From: Actinomycetes bacterium
GTDB lineage: Bacteria; Actinomycetota; Acidimicrobiia; Acidimicrobiales; RAAP-2
Assembly: GCA_021779855.1 (NCBI GenBank)
Contig: JAJXZW010000006.1
Span: 40,226 to 104,225, forward strand
Direction: 5' to 3'
DNA length: 64,000 nucleotides
Shown piece after piece: positions 1 through 10,607 of the stretch (the stretch's first letter is position 1; each line of letters starts with the position of its first letter). Below the pieces are notes generated by a model that was not told where the DNA came from, made no database searches, and saw only the letters and a program-made list of their open reading frames with translations. The translations under genes were made by a program, and so were the position numbers.

Positions 1-1271
1 AGACTGTCCGAGCCGAGGTAGTCGTTCATCTCGGCGACGGAGTGATGACTCGCCAGAAGCTCATCGCGCGTCGGGGTGTCGATGCCGAAGTAGCAGGGCC
101 AGAGGAACGGCGGCGAGCTGATCCGCAGGTGGACCTCGCGCGCGCCGGCCTCACGCAGCATGCGCACGAGGGCGCGGGTGGTGGTGCCGCGCACGATGGA
201 GTCGTCGACCACGACGAGGCGCTGGCCACGGATCGTCTCGCGCAGCGGGTTGAGCTTGCGGCGCACGCCCTCGGCGCGCGCGTCCTGGCCCGGGGCGATG
301 AAGGTGCGCCCGATGTAGCGGTTCTTCACCAGCCCGTGGGCGAAGGGCGTCCCCGAGGCCGCGGCGTAGCCCTCGGCCGCCGGCACGCCCGAGTCGGGCA
401 CGCCCATCACGAGGTCGGCCTCGACCGGGGCCTGGCGGGCCAGACGCTCGCCCATGCGCCGGCGGGCGGTGTGGACCTCGTGGCCGAGGAGGTAGGAGTC
501 GGGCCGGGCGAAGTACACGAACTCGAAGACGCAGAGCCGCTCGGGACCCTCGGCCGGCTCGAGGAGCTGGCGGGCCTCGACGCCGGACGCGTCGAGCGAG
601 ACCATCTCGCCGGGGCGAACCTCGCGCACGAAGGTCGCCCCCACGATGTCCAGGGCCGGTGTCTCGGAGGCGACGACCCAGCCCTCGGGCGACTCTTCGG
701 GTCCGAGGCGGCCCAGGCAGAGCGGGCGAAAGCCGTAGGGGTCCCGCACCGCGTGCACCCGTCCGGCCTCCAGCACCACCAGCGAGAAGGCGCCCTCGGC
801 CTTGGCGAGCACGACCCCGAGCGCCTCGTCGAGGGGGACGCCGGCCTCGACCTCGCGCGCGAGCAGCTCGGCCACGAGGTCCGAGTCCGAGAGCATCGAG
901 GCGACGAGCACCCCAGCCCCCTCGGCGAGGGCGGCCGTGTTGGTGAGGTTGCCGTTGTGCGCCAGGGCGAAGCCCGACGGGCCGGCCGAGCGGTAGACGG
1001 GCTGGGCGGCCGTCCAGTTGGCCGAGCCCGAGGTGGAGTAGCGGGTGTGGCCGATGACGATCGACCCGGTGAGCGCGCGCAGGGTCGACTCGGTGAAGAC
1101 ATGACTGACGAGGCCGTTGTCCTTCACGACGGTGATCTGGTGGTCGCTGAAGCAGGCCATCCCGGCCGACTCCTGGCCGCGGTGCTGCAGGGCGTAGAGG
1201 GCGTCGTAGCACAGTGGGGCCGCCGCCCGGCCCGGGGCCACGATGGCGACGACGCCGCAGGCTTCCTTCAT
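1..1271 (-). CDS. purF: Amidophosphoribosyltransferase PurF (3' end runs off window)
   Basis: Minus-strand translation from 1271: MKEACGVVAIVAPGRAAAPLCYDALYALQHRGQESAGMACF..., with PRPP motif VVVDDSIVRGTTTRALV; open at window edge so absent from the ORF track. Confidence 0.93.
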   Translation of the reverse strand, partial: MKEACGVVAIVAPGRAAAPLCYDALYALQHRGQESAGMACFSDHQITVVKDNGLVSHVFTESTLRALTGSIVIGHTRYSTSGSANWTAAQPVYRSAGPSGFALAHNGNLTNTAALAEGAGVLVASMLSDSDLVAELLAREVEAGVPLDEALGVVLAKAEGAFSLVVLEAGRVHAVRDPYGFRPLCLGRLGPEESPEGWVVASETPALDIVGATFVREVRPGEMVSLDASGVEARQLLEPAEGPERLCVFEFVYFARPDSYLLGHEVHTARRRMGERLARQAPVEADLVMGVPDSGVPAAEGYAAASGTPFAHGLVKNRYIGRTFIAPGQDARAEGVRRKLNPLRETIRGQRLVVVDDSIVRGTTTRALVRMLREAGAREVHLRISSPPFLWPCYFGIDTPTRDELLASHHSVAEMNDYLGSDS

Positions 1272-1354
1272 GCGCCCCCCAGCCTACGGGCCCGTCGACC
1301 CGCGATTCCCCAGTCAAGCACAGGGCTCTCGTCGGGGCTGGCTATCGTACGGCA

Positions 1355-2269
1355 ATGCTGGACCTGCACACCCACTCGACCTACTCCGACGGCTCCGACA
1401 CGCCCGACGAGCTGGCCGCCCGAGCGGCCGCGGTCGGGCTCAGCGCGATCGCCCTGACCGACCACGACACCACGGCCAGCCACGAGGTGATGCGCGCGGC
1501 CTGCGCGCGCGTGGGCGTCGAGCACGTGGGCGGCCTCGAGGTGTCCCTGCGCGACAACGAGTTCCCCAAGGACCGCGGTGGCCACCTCGGCGCGCGCAAC
1601 GTCCACCTCCTCGCCTACTACCCGCCCCTCGAGGCCACCCACCCCCTCCAGCGCGAGCTCGCGGCGCTGCGCGAGGACCGCGAGACCCGCAACGCCGAGC
1701 TCGTCACGCTGCTGCGCGCGAACGGCTTCACCCGGCTCACCCTCGACTACCTCGTCTCCCTGTCGGGGCGGCTCGAGTCGATCGGCCGCCCCCACTTCGC
1801 GCGGGCCATGGCCGAGCTCCACCCCGAGATCGTCGGCGCGCCGGGTGACGCCACGACCCAGCGGGTCTTCACCGAGTGGCTCGGCGCGTCCGGACGGGCC
1901 TACATCCCCAAGACGTCGATCGCGATCGAGCGCTTCGTCGAGGCCGGCCGCGGGTCGGGGGCGGTCTTCTCGATCGCCCACCCCCTCGACAACTACCTCG
2001 ACGAGCCCGGCGACCTCGAGCGCACGATGCCGCGCGTGCTCGCCTCATTGCGCGAGCGCGGCGTCGTGGGCGTCGAGGCCTACTACGGCTCGACCCCGGC
2101 CCCCACGCGCGAGGCCATGGTGCGCCTCACCCGCGCGGCCGGGATGGTCCCGACGGGCGGCTCGGACTACCACGGCACCTACAAGGTCGGCGTGGCCCTC
2201 GGCCGGGGCCTCACGGGCGATCTCGAGGTCCCCGACGAGGTGCTCGCCGAGTTGAAGGCGGCCCGCTAG
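1355..2269 (+). CDS. PHP-domain metal-dependent phosphoesterase
   Basis: MLDLHTHSTYSDGSDTPDELAARAAAVGLSAIALTDHDTT; classic PHP motif HTHSTYSDG. Confidence 0.88.
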   Translation: MLDLHTHSTYSDGSDTPDELAARAAAVGLSAIALTDHDTTASHEVMRAACARVGVEHVGGLEVSLRDNEFPKDRGGHLGARNVHLLAYYPPLEATHPLQRELAALREDRETRNAELVTLLRANGFTRLTLDYLVSLSGRLESIGRPHFARAMAELHPEIVGAPGDATTQRVFTEWLGASGRAYIPKTSIAIERFVEAGRGSGAVFSIAHPLDNYLDEPGDLERTMPRVLASLRERGVVGVEAYYGSTPAPTREAMVRLTRAAGMVPTGGSDYHGTYKVGVALGRGLTGDLEVPDEVLAELKAAR

Positions 2270-4521
2270 AGCCCGAGCGCCGCCGGCAGGGCGCTCGCGC
2301 GCCGCTCGGCCAGGTCGCCGACGGCGAGGTCGCACAGCTCGCCCAGGGTGAGGCGCCCTCCCCCGGCGGTCCCCAGAACGCTCGCCTCGACACCGGCCGC
2401 GGCCGCGGCCGCGGTCAGCGCCGCGGGGTCGCGCGTCGCCACGACGAAGCGGCCCGGGGCCTCGGTGAAGAGCTCGGCGTGCCCGCGCGGACGGGCCCAG
2501 GCGAGGCCGACCCCCGAGGCCGCAGCCATCTCGGCGAGCGCCACCGCCAGCCCCCCGGCGCTGACGTCGTGGACGGCGGCGACGGGCGACGCGCCCCCGG
2601 CGCAGACCCTCGCCACCTCGCCCGCGACGAAGCGGCTGGCCGCGAGGGCGCGCGGATCGAGGTCGCCCAGCCGACCCCCGGTCCGGCCCCGACGGCGCGC
2701 GAAGAGCGAGCCCGCCAGCGGGAAGGGGTCGGGGCGCGCCTCGCGCGGGCCGACCAGCACGACGGTGTCCCCCTCGCGCCAGGCCCAGCCGGGGGGCGCC
2801 GCGACCAGGCGCGCGACGAGACCCAGCACCCCGAGCACCGGGGTGGGGTCGATGTCGCGCCCGCCGGACTCGTTGTAGAGCGAGACGTTGCCCCCGATCA
2901 CCGGCAGGCCCGTCGCGACGCAGGCCTCGGCCAGGCCGTCGACGGCCTCGCTGAGCTGCCACATCACCTCGGGGTGCTCGGGGTTGCCGAAGTTGAGGCA
3001 GTTCACGACGGCGGCCGGGGTCGCCCCCACGCACGCCAGGTTGGCGACCGCCTCGACCAGCGTGAGGGCGGTGCCGGCGCGCGGGTCGAGCGCGCACCAG
3101 CGCGGGTTGGAGTCGGTGGTGAGGGCGAAGCCCCGCTCGCTCGCGGGCAGGCCCGGCCCCGCGAGGCGCAGCAGGGCGGCGTCGCGACCCGGGCCGACCA
3201 CCGTGTTCAAGAAGAGCTGGCTGTCGTACTGGCGGTGCACCCAGGCGGGGTCGACGAGCGAGGCCAGGACCTCGGCCCCGACGTCGCCGGCGGGCTCGTC
3301 GGCCGGGTCGTCGCTGAGGCGCGCGTCGAGGTCATCGGGGCGGGCCCGCGGCCGGTCGTAGAGGGGAGCGTCGTCGGCGAGGGCCGCGGCCGGCGCCTCG
3401 GCGAGCACCGGGCCGTCGAAGCCCTGGCGCACCCGCAGCATCCCCACCGGCCGCCCGGCGGCGTCGGGCACCGGGGCCGTCACCCGTCCGACGACGGCGC
3501 TGCGCACCTCCCAGCGCCGACACAGCGACTCGACCGCGGCGAGGTCCTCGGGGCGCACGATGGCGAGCATCCGCTCCTGGCTCTCGCTCGTCATGACCTC
3601 CCAGGGGGCCAGGCCGGCCTCGCGCAGCGGGACGGCCGTCACGTCGACGTCCATGCCCACGCCCCCGCGCGCGGCCGTCTCGCTGGCCGCGCAGGTGAGC
3701 CCGGCCCCCCCGAGGTCCTGGATCCCCACGACCAGGCCCTCGTCGAGCAGGGCCAGGCAGGCCTCGATGAGCCGCTTCTCCTCGTAGGGGTCGCCGACCT
3801 GGACGCTCGGGCGCTTCTCCTCGTCGAGCGAGGTCGCCCCGTCGGCCCCGGCGAAGCCGGCCGAGGCCAGCACCGAGACCCCGCCGATGCCGTCGCGCCC
3901 GGTGCGGCTGCCGAGCAGGACGGCGAGGTTGCCCACGCCGCTCGCGCGCCCGAGCACGAGGCGCTCGCGGGGCAGGGCCCCCACGCAGAGCACGTTCACC
4001 AGGGGGTTCTGGGCGTAGCCCTCGTCGAAGGTCAGCTCGCCGCCGATGGTCGGCACGCCGACCGAGTTGCCGTAGCCCGAGATGCCCGCGACCACGCCCT
4101 CGACGAGCCAGCGGGCCCGCGCGTCGTCGGGCGGGCCGAAGAAGAGGGGGTCCATCACGGCCAGGGGCCGCGCGCCCATGGTGAAGACGTCGCGCAGGAT
4201 CCCCCCGACCCCGGTCGCCGCCCCCTGGTAGGGCTCGATCGCCGAGGGGTGGTTGTGGCTCTCGATGCGCAGAGCGATCGCCACCCCGTCGCCGGCGTCG
4301 ATCACCCCGGCGTTCTCGCCCGGGCCCACCAGCACCTGGGGGGCGCTGGTGGGCAGGCGGCGCAGGTGGAGCCGTGAGCTCTTGTACGAGCAGTGCTCGC
4401 TCCACATGACGGCGAACATCGCGAGCTCGAGGTGGTTGGGCTCGCGATCGAGCACCCCCTCGACCAGCGCGTACTCGTCGTCGGTCAGACCGAGCGCGCG
4501 GTGCAGCGCCTCCTCGGTCAC
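2266..4521 (-). CDS. purL: Phosphoribosylformylglycinamidine synthase subunit PurL
   Basis: GTG start giving MTEEALHRALGLTDDEYALVEGVLDREPNHLELAMFAVMWSEHCSYKSSR; long conserved PurL protein. Confidence 0.95.
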   Translation of the reverse strand: MTEEALHRALGLTDDEYALVEGVLDREPNHLELAMFAVMWSEHCSYKSSRLHLRRLPTSAPQVLVGPGENAGVIDAGDGVAIALRIESHNHPSAIEPYQGAATGVGGILRDVFTMGARPLAVMDPLFFGPPDDARARWLVEGVVAGISGYGNSVGVPTIGGELTFDEGYAQNPLVNVLCVGALPRERLVLGRASGVGNLAVLLGSRTGRDGIGGVSVLASAGFAGADGATSLDEEKRPSVQVGDPYEEKRLIEACLALLDEGLVVGIQDLGGAGLTCAASETAARGGVGMDVDVTAVPLREAGLAPWEVMTSESQERMLAIVRPEDLAAVESLCRRWEVRSAVVGRVTAPVPDAAGRPVGMLRVRQGFDGPVLAEAPAAALADDAPLYDRPRARPDDLDARLSDDPADEPAGDVGAEVLASLVDPAWVHRQYDSQLFLNTVVGPGRDAALLRLAGPGLPASERGFALTTDSNPRWCALDPRAGTALTLVEAVANLACVGATPAAVVNCLNFGNPEHPEVMWQLSEAVDGLAEACVATGLPVIGGNVSLYNESGGRDIDPTPVLGVLGLVARLVAAPPGWAWREGDTVVLVGPREARPDPFPLAGSLFARRRGRTGGRLGDLDPRALAASRFVAGEVARVCAGGASPVAAVHDVSAGGLAVALAEMAAASGVGLAWARPRGHAELFTEAPGRFVVATRDPAALTAAAAAAGVEASVLGTAGGGRLTLGELCDLAVGDLAERRASALPAALGL

Positions 4522-5216
4522 GGCGCGGCGACGAGGGCGCGCGCGCCCGCGGCGTCGTCGGCCGCGGCGAGGAACCCCTCCAGCAGGACCCGGCCGTCGG
4601 CGCTGCCGAGCAGCGCGGAGAGGGCCCGCTCGGGGTGGGGCATGAGCCCCACCACGTTGCCGGCCTCGTTGGCGATCCCGGCGATGTCCCCGCGGCTCCC
4701 GTTGGGGTTGTCCCGGTAGCGCAGGACGACCTGATCGCGCTCGACGAGGGCGAGGTAGGTCGCGTCGTCGCAGACGTAGCTCCCGGAGAAGTGGTTGATC
4801 GGCACGACCAGCTCCTGGCCGAGCGCGGCGGCGCGCGTCAGCACCGAGCGCGTCGAGGCGACGACGAGGGTCGTGGGCTGACAGAGGAAGGTGAGGCCCC
4901 GGTTCTTCTGCAGGGCCCCGGGCAGCAGGCCGGCCTCGGTGAGGACCTGGAAGCCGTTGCAGATCCCGAGCACCGGGCGCCCCGCCTCGGCCAGGGCGGC
5001 GACGGCGCCCATGACCGGGCTGAAGCGCGCGATCGCTCCGGGGCGCAGGTAGTCGCCGTGGGCGAAGCCCCCGGGCAGGACGACCGCGTCGTAGGCCGCG
5101 AGGTCGGTCTCGGCGTGCCAGACGAGCTCGGCCCGGCCCCCGAGGGTGGTGAGGGCGCCCACCACGTCGTGCTCGCAGTTCGACCCCGGGAAGACGACGA
5201 CGCCGACGCGGCTCAC
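4518..5216 (-). CDS. purQ: Phosphoribosylformylglycinamidine synthase subunit PurQ
   Basis: MSRVGVVVFPGSNCEHDVV; class-I amidotransferase motif VLGICNGFQ; 4-nt overlap with purL. Confidence 0.95.
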   Translation of the reverse strand: MSRVGVVVFPGSNCEHDVVGALTTLGGRAELVWHAETDLAAYDAVVLPGGFAHGDYLRPGAIARFSPVMGAVAALAEAGRPVLGICNGFQVLTEAGLLPGALQKNRGLTFLCQPTTLVVASTRSVLTRAAALGQELVVPINHFSGSYVCDDATYLALVERDQVVLRYRDNPNGSRGDIAGIANEAGNVVGLMPHPERALSALLGSADGRVLLEGFLAAADDAAGARALVAAP

Positions 5217-5467
5217 GCGACCCCCACCACGGTGACCGCCGCGTCCTCGATGACCGGGTTGGAGAGGAGCCGGGTGGCGAGCGAGGTGGCGACCTCGCGG
5301 GCGCCCGCCTCGGAGTCGGACTGGATGACCAGGGCGAAGGCCTTGCCGGTACGCACCGAGTGCACGCCGGCGTAGCCCAGGGCCGGCAGGGCCCGCTCAA
5401 TGGTGGCGCCCTCGGGGTCCGCGATGCCGCGCTTCAGGGTCACGTCGACCCGCACCGCGTACTCCAC
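5213..5467 (-). CDS. purS: Phosphoribosylformylglycinamidine synthase subunit PurS
   Basis: 84 aa MEYAVRVDVTLKRGIADPEGATIERALPALGY; overlaps purQ. Confidence 0.92.
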   Translation of the reverse strand: MEYAVRVDVTLKRGIADPEGATIERALPALGYAGVHSVRTGKAFALVIQSDSEAGAREVATSLATRLLSNPVIEDAAVTVVGVA

Positions 5468-6364
5468 TCAGTCACCGTACCAGTCGCTCAACGGTCGCCC
5501 GGTCACGCGCTCGTACGCCTCGGCGTAGCGCTCGGCCGTCGCGTCGACGACCTCGAGGGGCACCGGCGGCGGCGGCGGGGTGTGGTCCCAGCCGAGCGCG
5601 TCGAGCCAGTCGCGGAAGGGCTGCTTGTCGAACGACGGCGGCACCCGCCCGGGATGCACCGCCTCGGCCGGCCAGAGCCGCGAGGAGTCCGGGGTCATCA
5701 CCTCGTCGCAGACCACGAGGCGCCCGTCGACGTAGCCGAACTCGAACTTGGTGTCGGCGAGCACCACGCCGACCTCGGCCAGTCGGGCCGCCCCGAGCGC
5801 GAAGAGGGCGAGCGAGGCTTGGCGCACCGCGAGGAACGTCCTCTCGCCCACCAGGTCGATCGCCGTGGCGTGGTCGATGTTCTCGTCGTGGCCGCTCGCG
5901 GCCTTGGTCGAGGGGGTGAAGAGCGGCTCGGGGAAGGGGTCGCACAGGGCGAGCCCGGCCGGCGCGGGCATGTGGTGCACCGTGCCCTCGTGTCGGTACT
6001 CCTCGTAGGCCTGGCCGAAGAGCCGACCGCGCACGATGCACTCGAGGGGCACCATCTCGGCGGCGCGCACCAGCATCGTGCGCCCGGCGAGCTCGGTCTC
6101 GGCGGCGAAGCCCGGCACGACGGCGTCGATCTCGGCCGGGTCGCAGGTGAGCAGGGCCGACTCACCGACCCCGAGGGCACGCGCGAGCAGCACCCAGTAG
6201 TCGGTGATCCCGGTGAGGACCCGGCCCTTTCCCGGGATCGTCTCGCCCATCACGACGTCGAAGGCGCTCAGCCGGTCCGAGGCGACCATGAGCAGCCGCT
6301 CGTCGTCGAGCGCGTAGACGTCGCGGACCTTGCCCGAGTAGACGTGGCGGAGCCCGAGGGTCAC
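5468..6364 (-). CDS. purC: Phosphoribosylaminoimidazole-succinocarboxamide synthase
   Basis: GTG start: TLGLRHVYSGKVRDVYALDDERLLMVASDRLSAFDVVMGETIPGKG. Confidence 0.94.
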   Translation of the reverse strand: MTLGLRHVYSGKVRDVYALDDERLLMVASDRLSAFDVVMGETIPGKGRVLTGITDYWVLLARALGVGESALLTCDPAEIDAVVPGFAAETELAGRTMLVRAAEMVPLECIVRGRLFGQAYEEYRHEGTVHHMPAPAGLALCDPFPEPLFTPSTKAASGHDENIDHATAIDLVGERTFLAVRQASLALFALGAARLAEVGVVLADTKFEFGYVDGRLVVCDEVMTPDSSRLWPAEAVHPGRVPPSFDKQPFRDWLDALGWDHTPPPPPVPLEVVDATAERYAEAYERVTGRPLSDWYGD

Positions 6365-7671
6365 GGGGCCGCCCAGTCCAGCGCGTCGAGGAAGCGGCGC
6401 CGGTGCGCGAGGAGCCGCTCGAGGTCGAAGGCCCGGGCCACCCGGGCCTCGTCGAGGTGGACCTCGGGGTCGTCGGCGAGCACCTCGCGCAGGGGGCGAT
6501 CCTCCTCGAGGGCGCGCCGGGCGAGGCGCTGGGTCAGCCGGTAGGCGTCGTCGCGGGCCATCCCCGACTCGACGAGGGCGAGCAGCACCGACTGGGAGAA
6601 GACGAGGCCGTGCGACCCCCCGGTCAGGGTCGCGAGCGCCCGCTCGGGGTGCAGGACCAGGCCCTCGGCGAGGCGGGTCGCCTGGCGCAGCACGTACACG
6701 CACAGGGTGAGCGCGTCGGGCAGCACCACCCGCTCGACCGAGGAGTGGCTGATGTCGCGCTCGTGCCAGAGGGCGACGTCCTCGAGCCCGGCGACGAGGT
6801 AGCCCCGCAGGACCCGGGCGAGCCCGCAGAGCCGCTCGGCCGCGACGGGGTTGCGCTTGTGGGGCATCGCCGAGGAGCCCTTCTGGCCGGGGCGGAAGGG
6901 CTCCTCGGCCTCGCCGACCTCGCTGCGCGCGAGGTGGCGGACCTCGAGGGCGAACTGCTCGACCGTCGTGCCGATCGCGGCGCAGGCGTAGAGGACCTGG
7001 GCGTGGCGGTCGCGGGCGACGACCTGGGTGGCCGGGGTCGGCGTGAGCCCGAGCCGCTCGCACACGTAGGCCTCGACGAAGGGGTCGACGTTCGAGTAGG
7101 TGCCCACCGCCCCCGAGAGCTTGCCCACGGCGATCGCCTCGCGCGCGGCGAGGGCCCGAACGCGGTCGCGCTCGGCCATGAGGGCGAAGAGCGCGAACTT
7201 CGCCCCGTAGGTCGTGGGCTCGGCGTGCATCCCGTGGGTCCGCCCGGTGATCGGCAGGTCGATCGTCTCTCTCGCGCGCGCGCCGAGCGCGTCGCGCAGC
7301 GCCACCACCGCGGCGAGCACGAGGTCCATCGCGCGGGTGAGCGTGTGGCAGAGGGCCGTGTCCACCACGTCGCTCGAGGTCAGCCCGTAGTGGACCCAGG
7401 CCGCCTCGGGCCCGCCGACGCGCCCCTGGACGACGTCGACGAAGGCGGCGGTGTCGTGGTTGGTCACCTCCTCGCGCGCGGCGACGGCCGCGACGAAGCC
7501 GGCGTCGACGATCGGCGCGCGCTCGCGCAGGCGCTCGACGGCCCCGCGCGGGGCGATCCCGAGCTCGGCCATCGCCTCGGCGGCGAGCAGCTCGACCTCG
7601 AGCATCGAGGCGAAGCGCGCCTCGTCGCTGAAGAGGGCCGCCACGTCGGCCGGGGCGTAGCGGCCGATCAC
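6361..7671 (-). CDS. purB: Adenylosuccinate lyase
   Basis: [38 protein letters not shown]; signature GQKGSSAMPHKRNP. Confidence 0.95.
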   Translation of the reverse strand: MIGRYAPADVAALFSDEARFASMLEVELLAAEAMAELGIAPRGAVERLRERAPIVDAGFVAAVAAREEVTNHDTAAFVDVVQGRVGGPEAAWVHYGLTSSDVVDTALCHTLTRAMDLVLAAVVALRDALGARARETIDLPITGRTHGMHAEPTTYGAKFALFALMAERDRVRALAAREAIAVGKLSGAVGTYSNVDPFVEAYVCERLGLTPTPATQVVARDRHAQVLYACAAIGTTVEQFALEVRHLARSEVGEAEEPFRPGQKGSSAMPHKRNPVAAERLCGLARVLRGYLVAGLEDVALWHERDISHSSVERVVLPDALTLCVYVLRQATRLAEGLVLHPERALATLTGGSHGLVFSQSVLLALVESGMARDDAYRLTQRLARRALEEDRPLREVLADDPEVHLDEARVARAFDLERLLAHRRRFLDALDWAAP

Positions 7672-8909
7672 GCGATCCCCCGCGCCACGTCGGGGCGCCG
7701 CTGGCAGCCCGCGAAGTCGACCCGGCCCGCACCCTCGTAGGCGCGCGCGCGCGCCGTGGCGAGGTCGTGGCCCGTCCCGGTCACCGCGAGCACCCGGCCG
7801 CCGGCGGTGACGAAGCGGCCCGCGGCGTCGCGCGCGGTGCCCGCGTGGAAGACGACGACCCCCTCGAGCGGCTCGGACAGCTGGCCGTCCTCGCCCAGGC
7901 CCTCGATGACGTCGCCCGAGCGCGGCCCCTCGGGGTAGCCGGCCGCCGCCAGCACGACCGTGACGGCCGCGCCCGCGGGCCGCGGCACCGCGGCGAGCCG
8001 GCCCGCCGCGGCCGAGGCCAGCAGGTCGACGAGCCCCTCGCGGTAGAGGGGGGCGAGGACCTCGGCCTCGGGGTCGCCGAAGCGCACGTTGTACTCGATG
8101 AGCTGGGGGCCGTCGTCGGTGAGCATCATCCCGGCGTAGAGGACGCCCCGGTAGTCGACGCCGCGCCGGCGCAGCTCGGCGACCGTCGGGGCGATGACCG
8201 CCTCGTCGATCGAGGCCAGCGTCGCGGCGTCCAGGCGTTCGACCGGCGCGTAGGCGCCCATGCCCCCGGTGTTGGGCCCGCGGTCGCCCTCGGCGAGCCG
8301 CTTGTAGTCCTGGGCGACGGCGAGGGTCGCGAAGCGCTCGCCGTCACAGAGCACGTGGACCGAGCACTCCTCGCCGACGAGCCCCTCTTCGATCACGAGG
8401 CGCCGTCCGGCCTCGCCGAAGGGGCGCCCCGAGAGCTTCTCGCGCGCGTCGGCGATCGCCGCCTCGAGCGAGTCGGTGACGAGCACGCCCTTGCCGGCGG
8501 CGAGCCCGTCGGTCTTGACGACGTAGGGCGGGCGGGCGCCGCGCAGGCGGGCCTCGGCCGCCTCGGGGGTGTCGACGGTGGCGTAGTCGGCGCTCGGCAC
8601 GCCGGCCGCCGCGAGGAACGCCTTCAGGTGGGCCTTGGACCCCTCGAGGCGGGCCCCGTCGGCGCCGGGGCCGAGGACGGCGACGCCGGCGGCGCGCAGC
8701 TCGTCGGCCAGTCCCTCGACGAGGGGCGCCTCGGGGCCGACCACGACGAGGTCGGCGTCGAGCTCTGCGGCCGGTCGGTCGCTCACCGCGAGGCCGTGGG
8801 CGGCGATCCCGGCGTTGCCCGGGGTCACGACGACCTCGGCGCCCCCCGCGAGCGCCCAGGCCAGGGCGTGCTCGCGCGCGCCGCGCCCGACGACCACGCA
8901 GCGGGTCAC
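7668..8909 (-). CDS. purD: Phosphoribosylamine--glycine ligase
   Basis: GTG start: [22 protein letters not shown]-grasp features ([24 protein letters not shown]). Confidence 0.94.
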   Translation of the reverse strand: MTRCVVVGRGAREHALAWALAGGAEVVVTPGNAGIAAHGLAVSDRPAAELDADLVVVGPEAPLVEGLADELRAAGVAVLGPGADGARLEGSKAHLKAFLAAAGVPSADYATVDTPEAAEARLRGARPPYVVKTDGLAAGKGVLVTDSLEAAIADAREKLSGRPFGEAGRRLVIEEGLVGEECSVHVLCDGERFATLAVAQDYKRLAEGDRGPNTGGMGAYAPVERLDAATLASIDEAVIAPTVAELRRRGVDYRGVLYAGMMLTDDGPQLIEYNVRFGDPEAEVLAPLYREGLVDLLASAAAGRLAAVPRPAGAAVTVVLAAAGYPEGPRSGDVIEGLGEDGQLSEPLEGVVVFHAGTARDAAGRFVTAGGRVLAVTGTGHDLATARARAYEGAGRVDFAGCQRRPDVARGIA

Positions 8910-10183
8910 TCGTTCACCACGAACTGCTCGCGCTCCGGCCCCACCCCGACCAGGCGGATCGGCACCCCGACCTCGGCCTCGAGGAAGGCCACGTACTCGA
9001 GGGCCGCCGGGGGCATCGACTCGCGGCTCGTCACCCCCGAGAGCTCGCTGCGCCACCCCTCGAGCGTCTCGTAGACCGGCACGGCGTCGTGCAGGGCCGA
9101 CTGGTGGAAGGGCATGTGGTCGTAGCGCACACCGTCGACCTCGTAGGCGACGCAGACCTTGATCTCGTCGAACTTGTCGAGCACGTCGAGCTTGGTGAGG
9201 GCGATCTCGGTGAGCGAGTTGAGGCGCACGGCCTGACGGGCCATCACCGCGTCGAACCAGCCGACCCGGCGCCGGCGCCCGGTGTTGGTGCCGAACTCGT
9301 GGCCCGTCTCGACGAGGTAGTCACCCGTCTCCCCGCCGATCTCGGTCGGGAACGGCCCGGCGCCCACGCGGGTCACGTAGGCCTTGGCGATCCCCACGAT
9401 CGAGGTGAGGTCGCGCGGGCCGAGGCCCGAGCCGACGCAGGCCCCCCCGGCCACCGGGTTCGACGAGGTGACGAAGGGGTACGTCCCGTGGTCGAGGTCG
9501 AGGAAGGTAGCCTGAGCGCCCTCGAGGAGGATGCGCCGGCCCGCCGCGAGGGCGTCGTGGACGAGGCCGACCGAGTCGCCGATCATGGGGGCCAGGCGGG
9601 GCGCGAACTCCTCGAGGTAGCGCGCGGCGATCTCCTCGGCCTTGAGGGCCGGGCGGTTGTAGACCTTGGTGAGGATGGGGTTCTTCTCGCCGAGGGCCAC
9701 CTCGAGCTTCTGGCGGAAGATCTTCGGATCGAGCAGGTCCTGGACGCGCAGGCCCACCCGGGCGGCCTTGTCGGCGTAGGCCGGCCCGATGCCGCGCTTG
9801 GTGGTGCCGAGGGCGTTCTTGCCCAGGTAGCGCTCGGTCAGCCGGTCGAGCTCTTGGTGGTAGGGCATGATCAGATGGGCGTTGCCGCTGAGCACCAGGC
9901 GCGAGACGTCGACGCCCTTGCTCGCCAGGCGGTCGAGCTCCTCTAGGAGAACGGCCGGGTCGACGACGACCCCGTTGCCGATCACCGTCGTGATGTGGGG
10001 GTAGAGGATCCCCGAGGGCACGAGCTGCAGGGCGTACTCCTCGCCCCCGACGACGATGCGGTGCCCGGCGTTGTGGCCGCCCTGGTAGCGCACCACGAGG
10101 TCCATCTCCCGGGCCAGGAGGTCGGTCAGCTTGCCCTTGCCCTCGTCACCCCACTGGATGCCGACTACCACGGTTGCGGGCAC
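8906..10183 (-). CDS. purA: Adenylosuccinate synthetase
   Basis: [38 protein letters not shown]-type motif; full-length. Confidence 0.94.
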   Translation of the reverse strand: MPATVVVGIQWGDEGKGKLTDLLAREMDLVVRYQGGHNAGHRIVVGGEEYALQLVPSGILYPHITTVIGNGVVVDPAVLLEELDRLASKGVDVSRLVLSGNAHLIMPYHQELDRLTERYLGKNALGTTKRGIGPAYADKAARVGLRVQDLLDPKIFRQKLEVALGEKNPILTKVYNRPALKAEEIAARYLEEFAPRLAPMIGDSVGLVHDALAAGRRILLEGAQATFLDLDHGTYPFVTSSNPVAGGACVGSGLGPRDLTSIVGIAKAYVTRVGAGPFPTEIGGETGDYLVETGHEFGTNTGRRRRVGWFDAVMARQAVRLNSLTEIALTKLDVLDKFDEIKVCVAYEVDGVRYDHMPFHQSALHDAVPVYETLEGWRSELSGVTSRESMPPAALEYVAFLEAEVGVPIRLVGVGPEREQFVVNE

Positions 10184-10247
10184 AGCCTCTCCCTCGGTCG
10201 CTGTCCCTCTACGGGCCAAGCCTACCGGGCCCGCCCGGGTCTGGGAG

Positions 10248-10497
10248 AAGGTGAGGACCCCCTCGAGCGCGTCGACGCGAATCGTGTCGCCCTCGGTGTA
10301 GACGCCCTCGAGCACCGCCAGCGCGAGCGGGTCCTCGAGCCGGCGCTGGATGACCCGCTTCAAGGGACGCGCTCCGAAGTCGGGGTCGTAGCCCTCCTCG
10401 GCGAGCACCGCGCGCGCGGCGTCGGTGACGACCAGGGCCAGGCGGCGCTCGGCGAGGCGGGCGCGCAGCCGCTCGAGCTGGATGCCGACGATCACCG
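10248..10497 (-). pseudogene. Detached duplicate of the clpB 3' end (no start, no N-terminal part); left copy of a 250 bp direct repeat
   Basis: By-eye alignment to 12364..12613 (offset 2116) gives 247/250 identical; translation [83 protein letters not shown] is identical in both copies. Confidence 0.93.
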
Positions 10498-10607
10498 GAA
10501 GGTCCACGCGTGAGCACGTGCCTGGGTCATACCTCGACGCACCCCAACGTGGGACCGCCGGGGCCGGGCACGGGTTGCTGCGACCCGCCCCTCGGGCTAA
10601 TGACCGT

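Noticed and set aside
42-1457. Long plus-strand ORFs antisense to the purine genes (for example 42..1457, 1876..4377, 6403..7740, 7767..9074)
   Set aside because: High-GC shadow ORFs: low-complexity Arg/Gly/Ala/Asp-rich translations opposite well-recognised genes.
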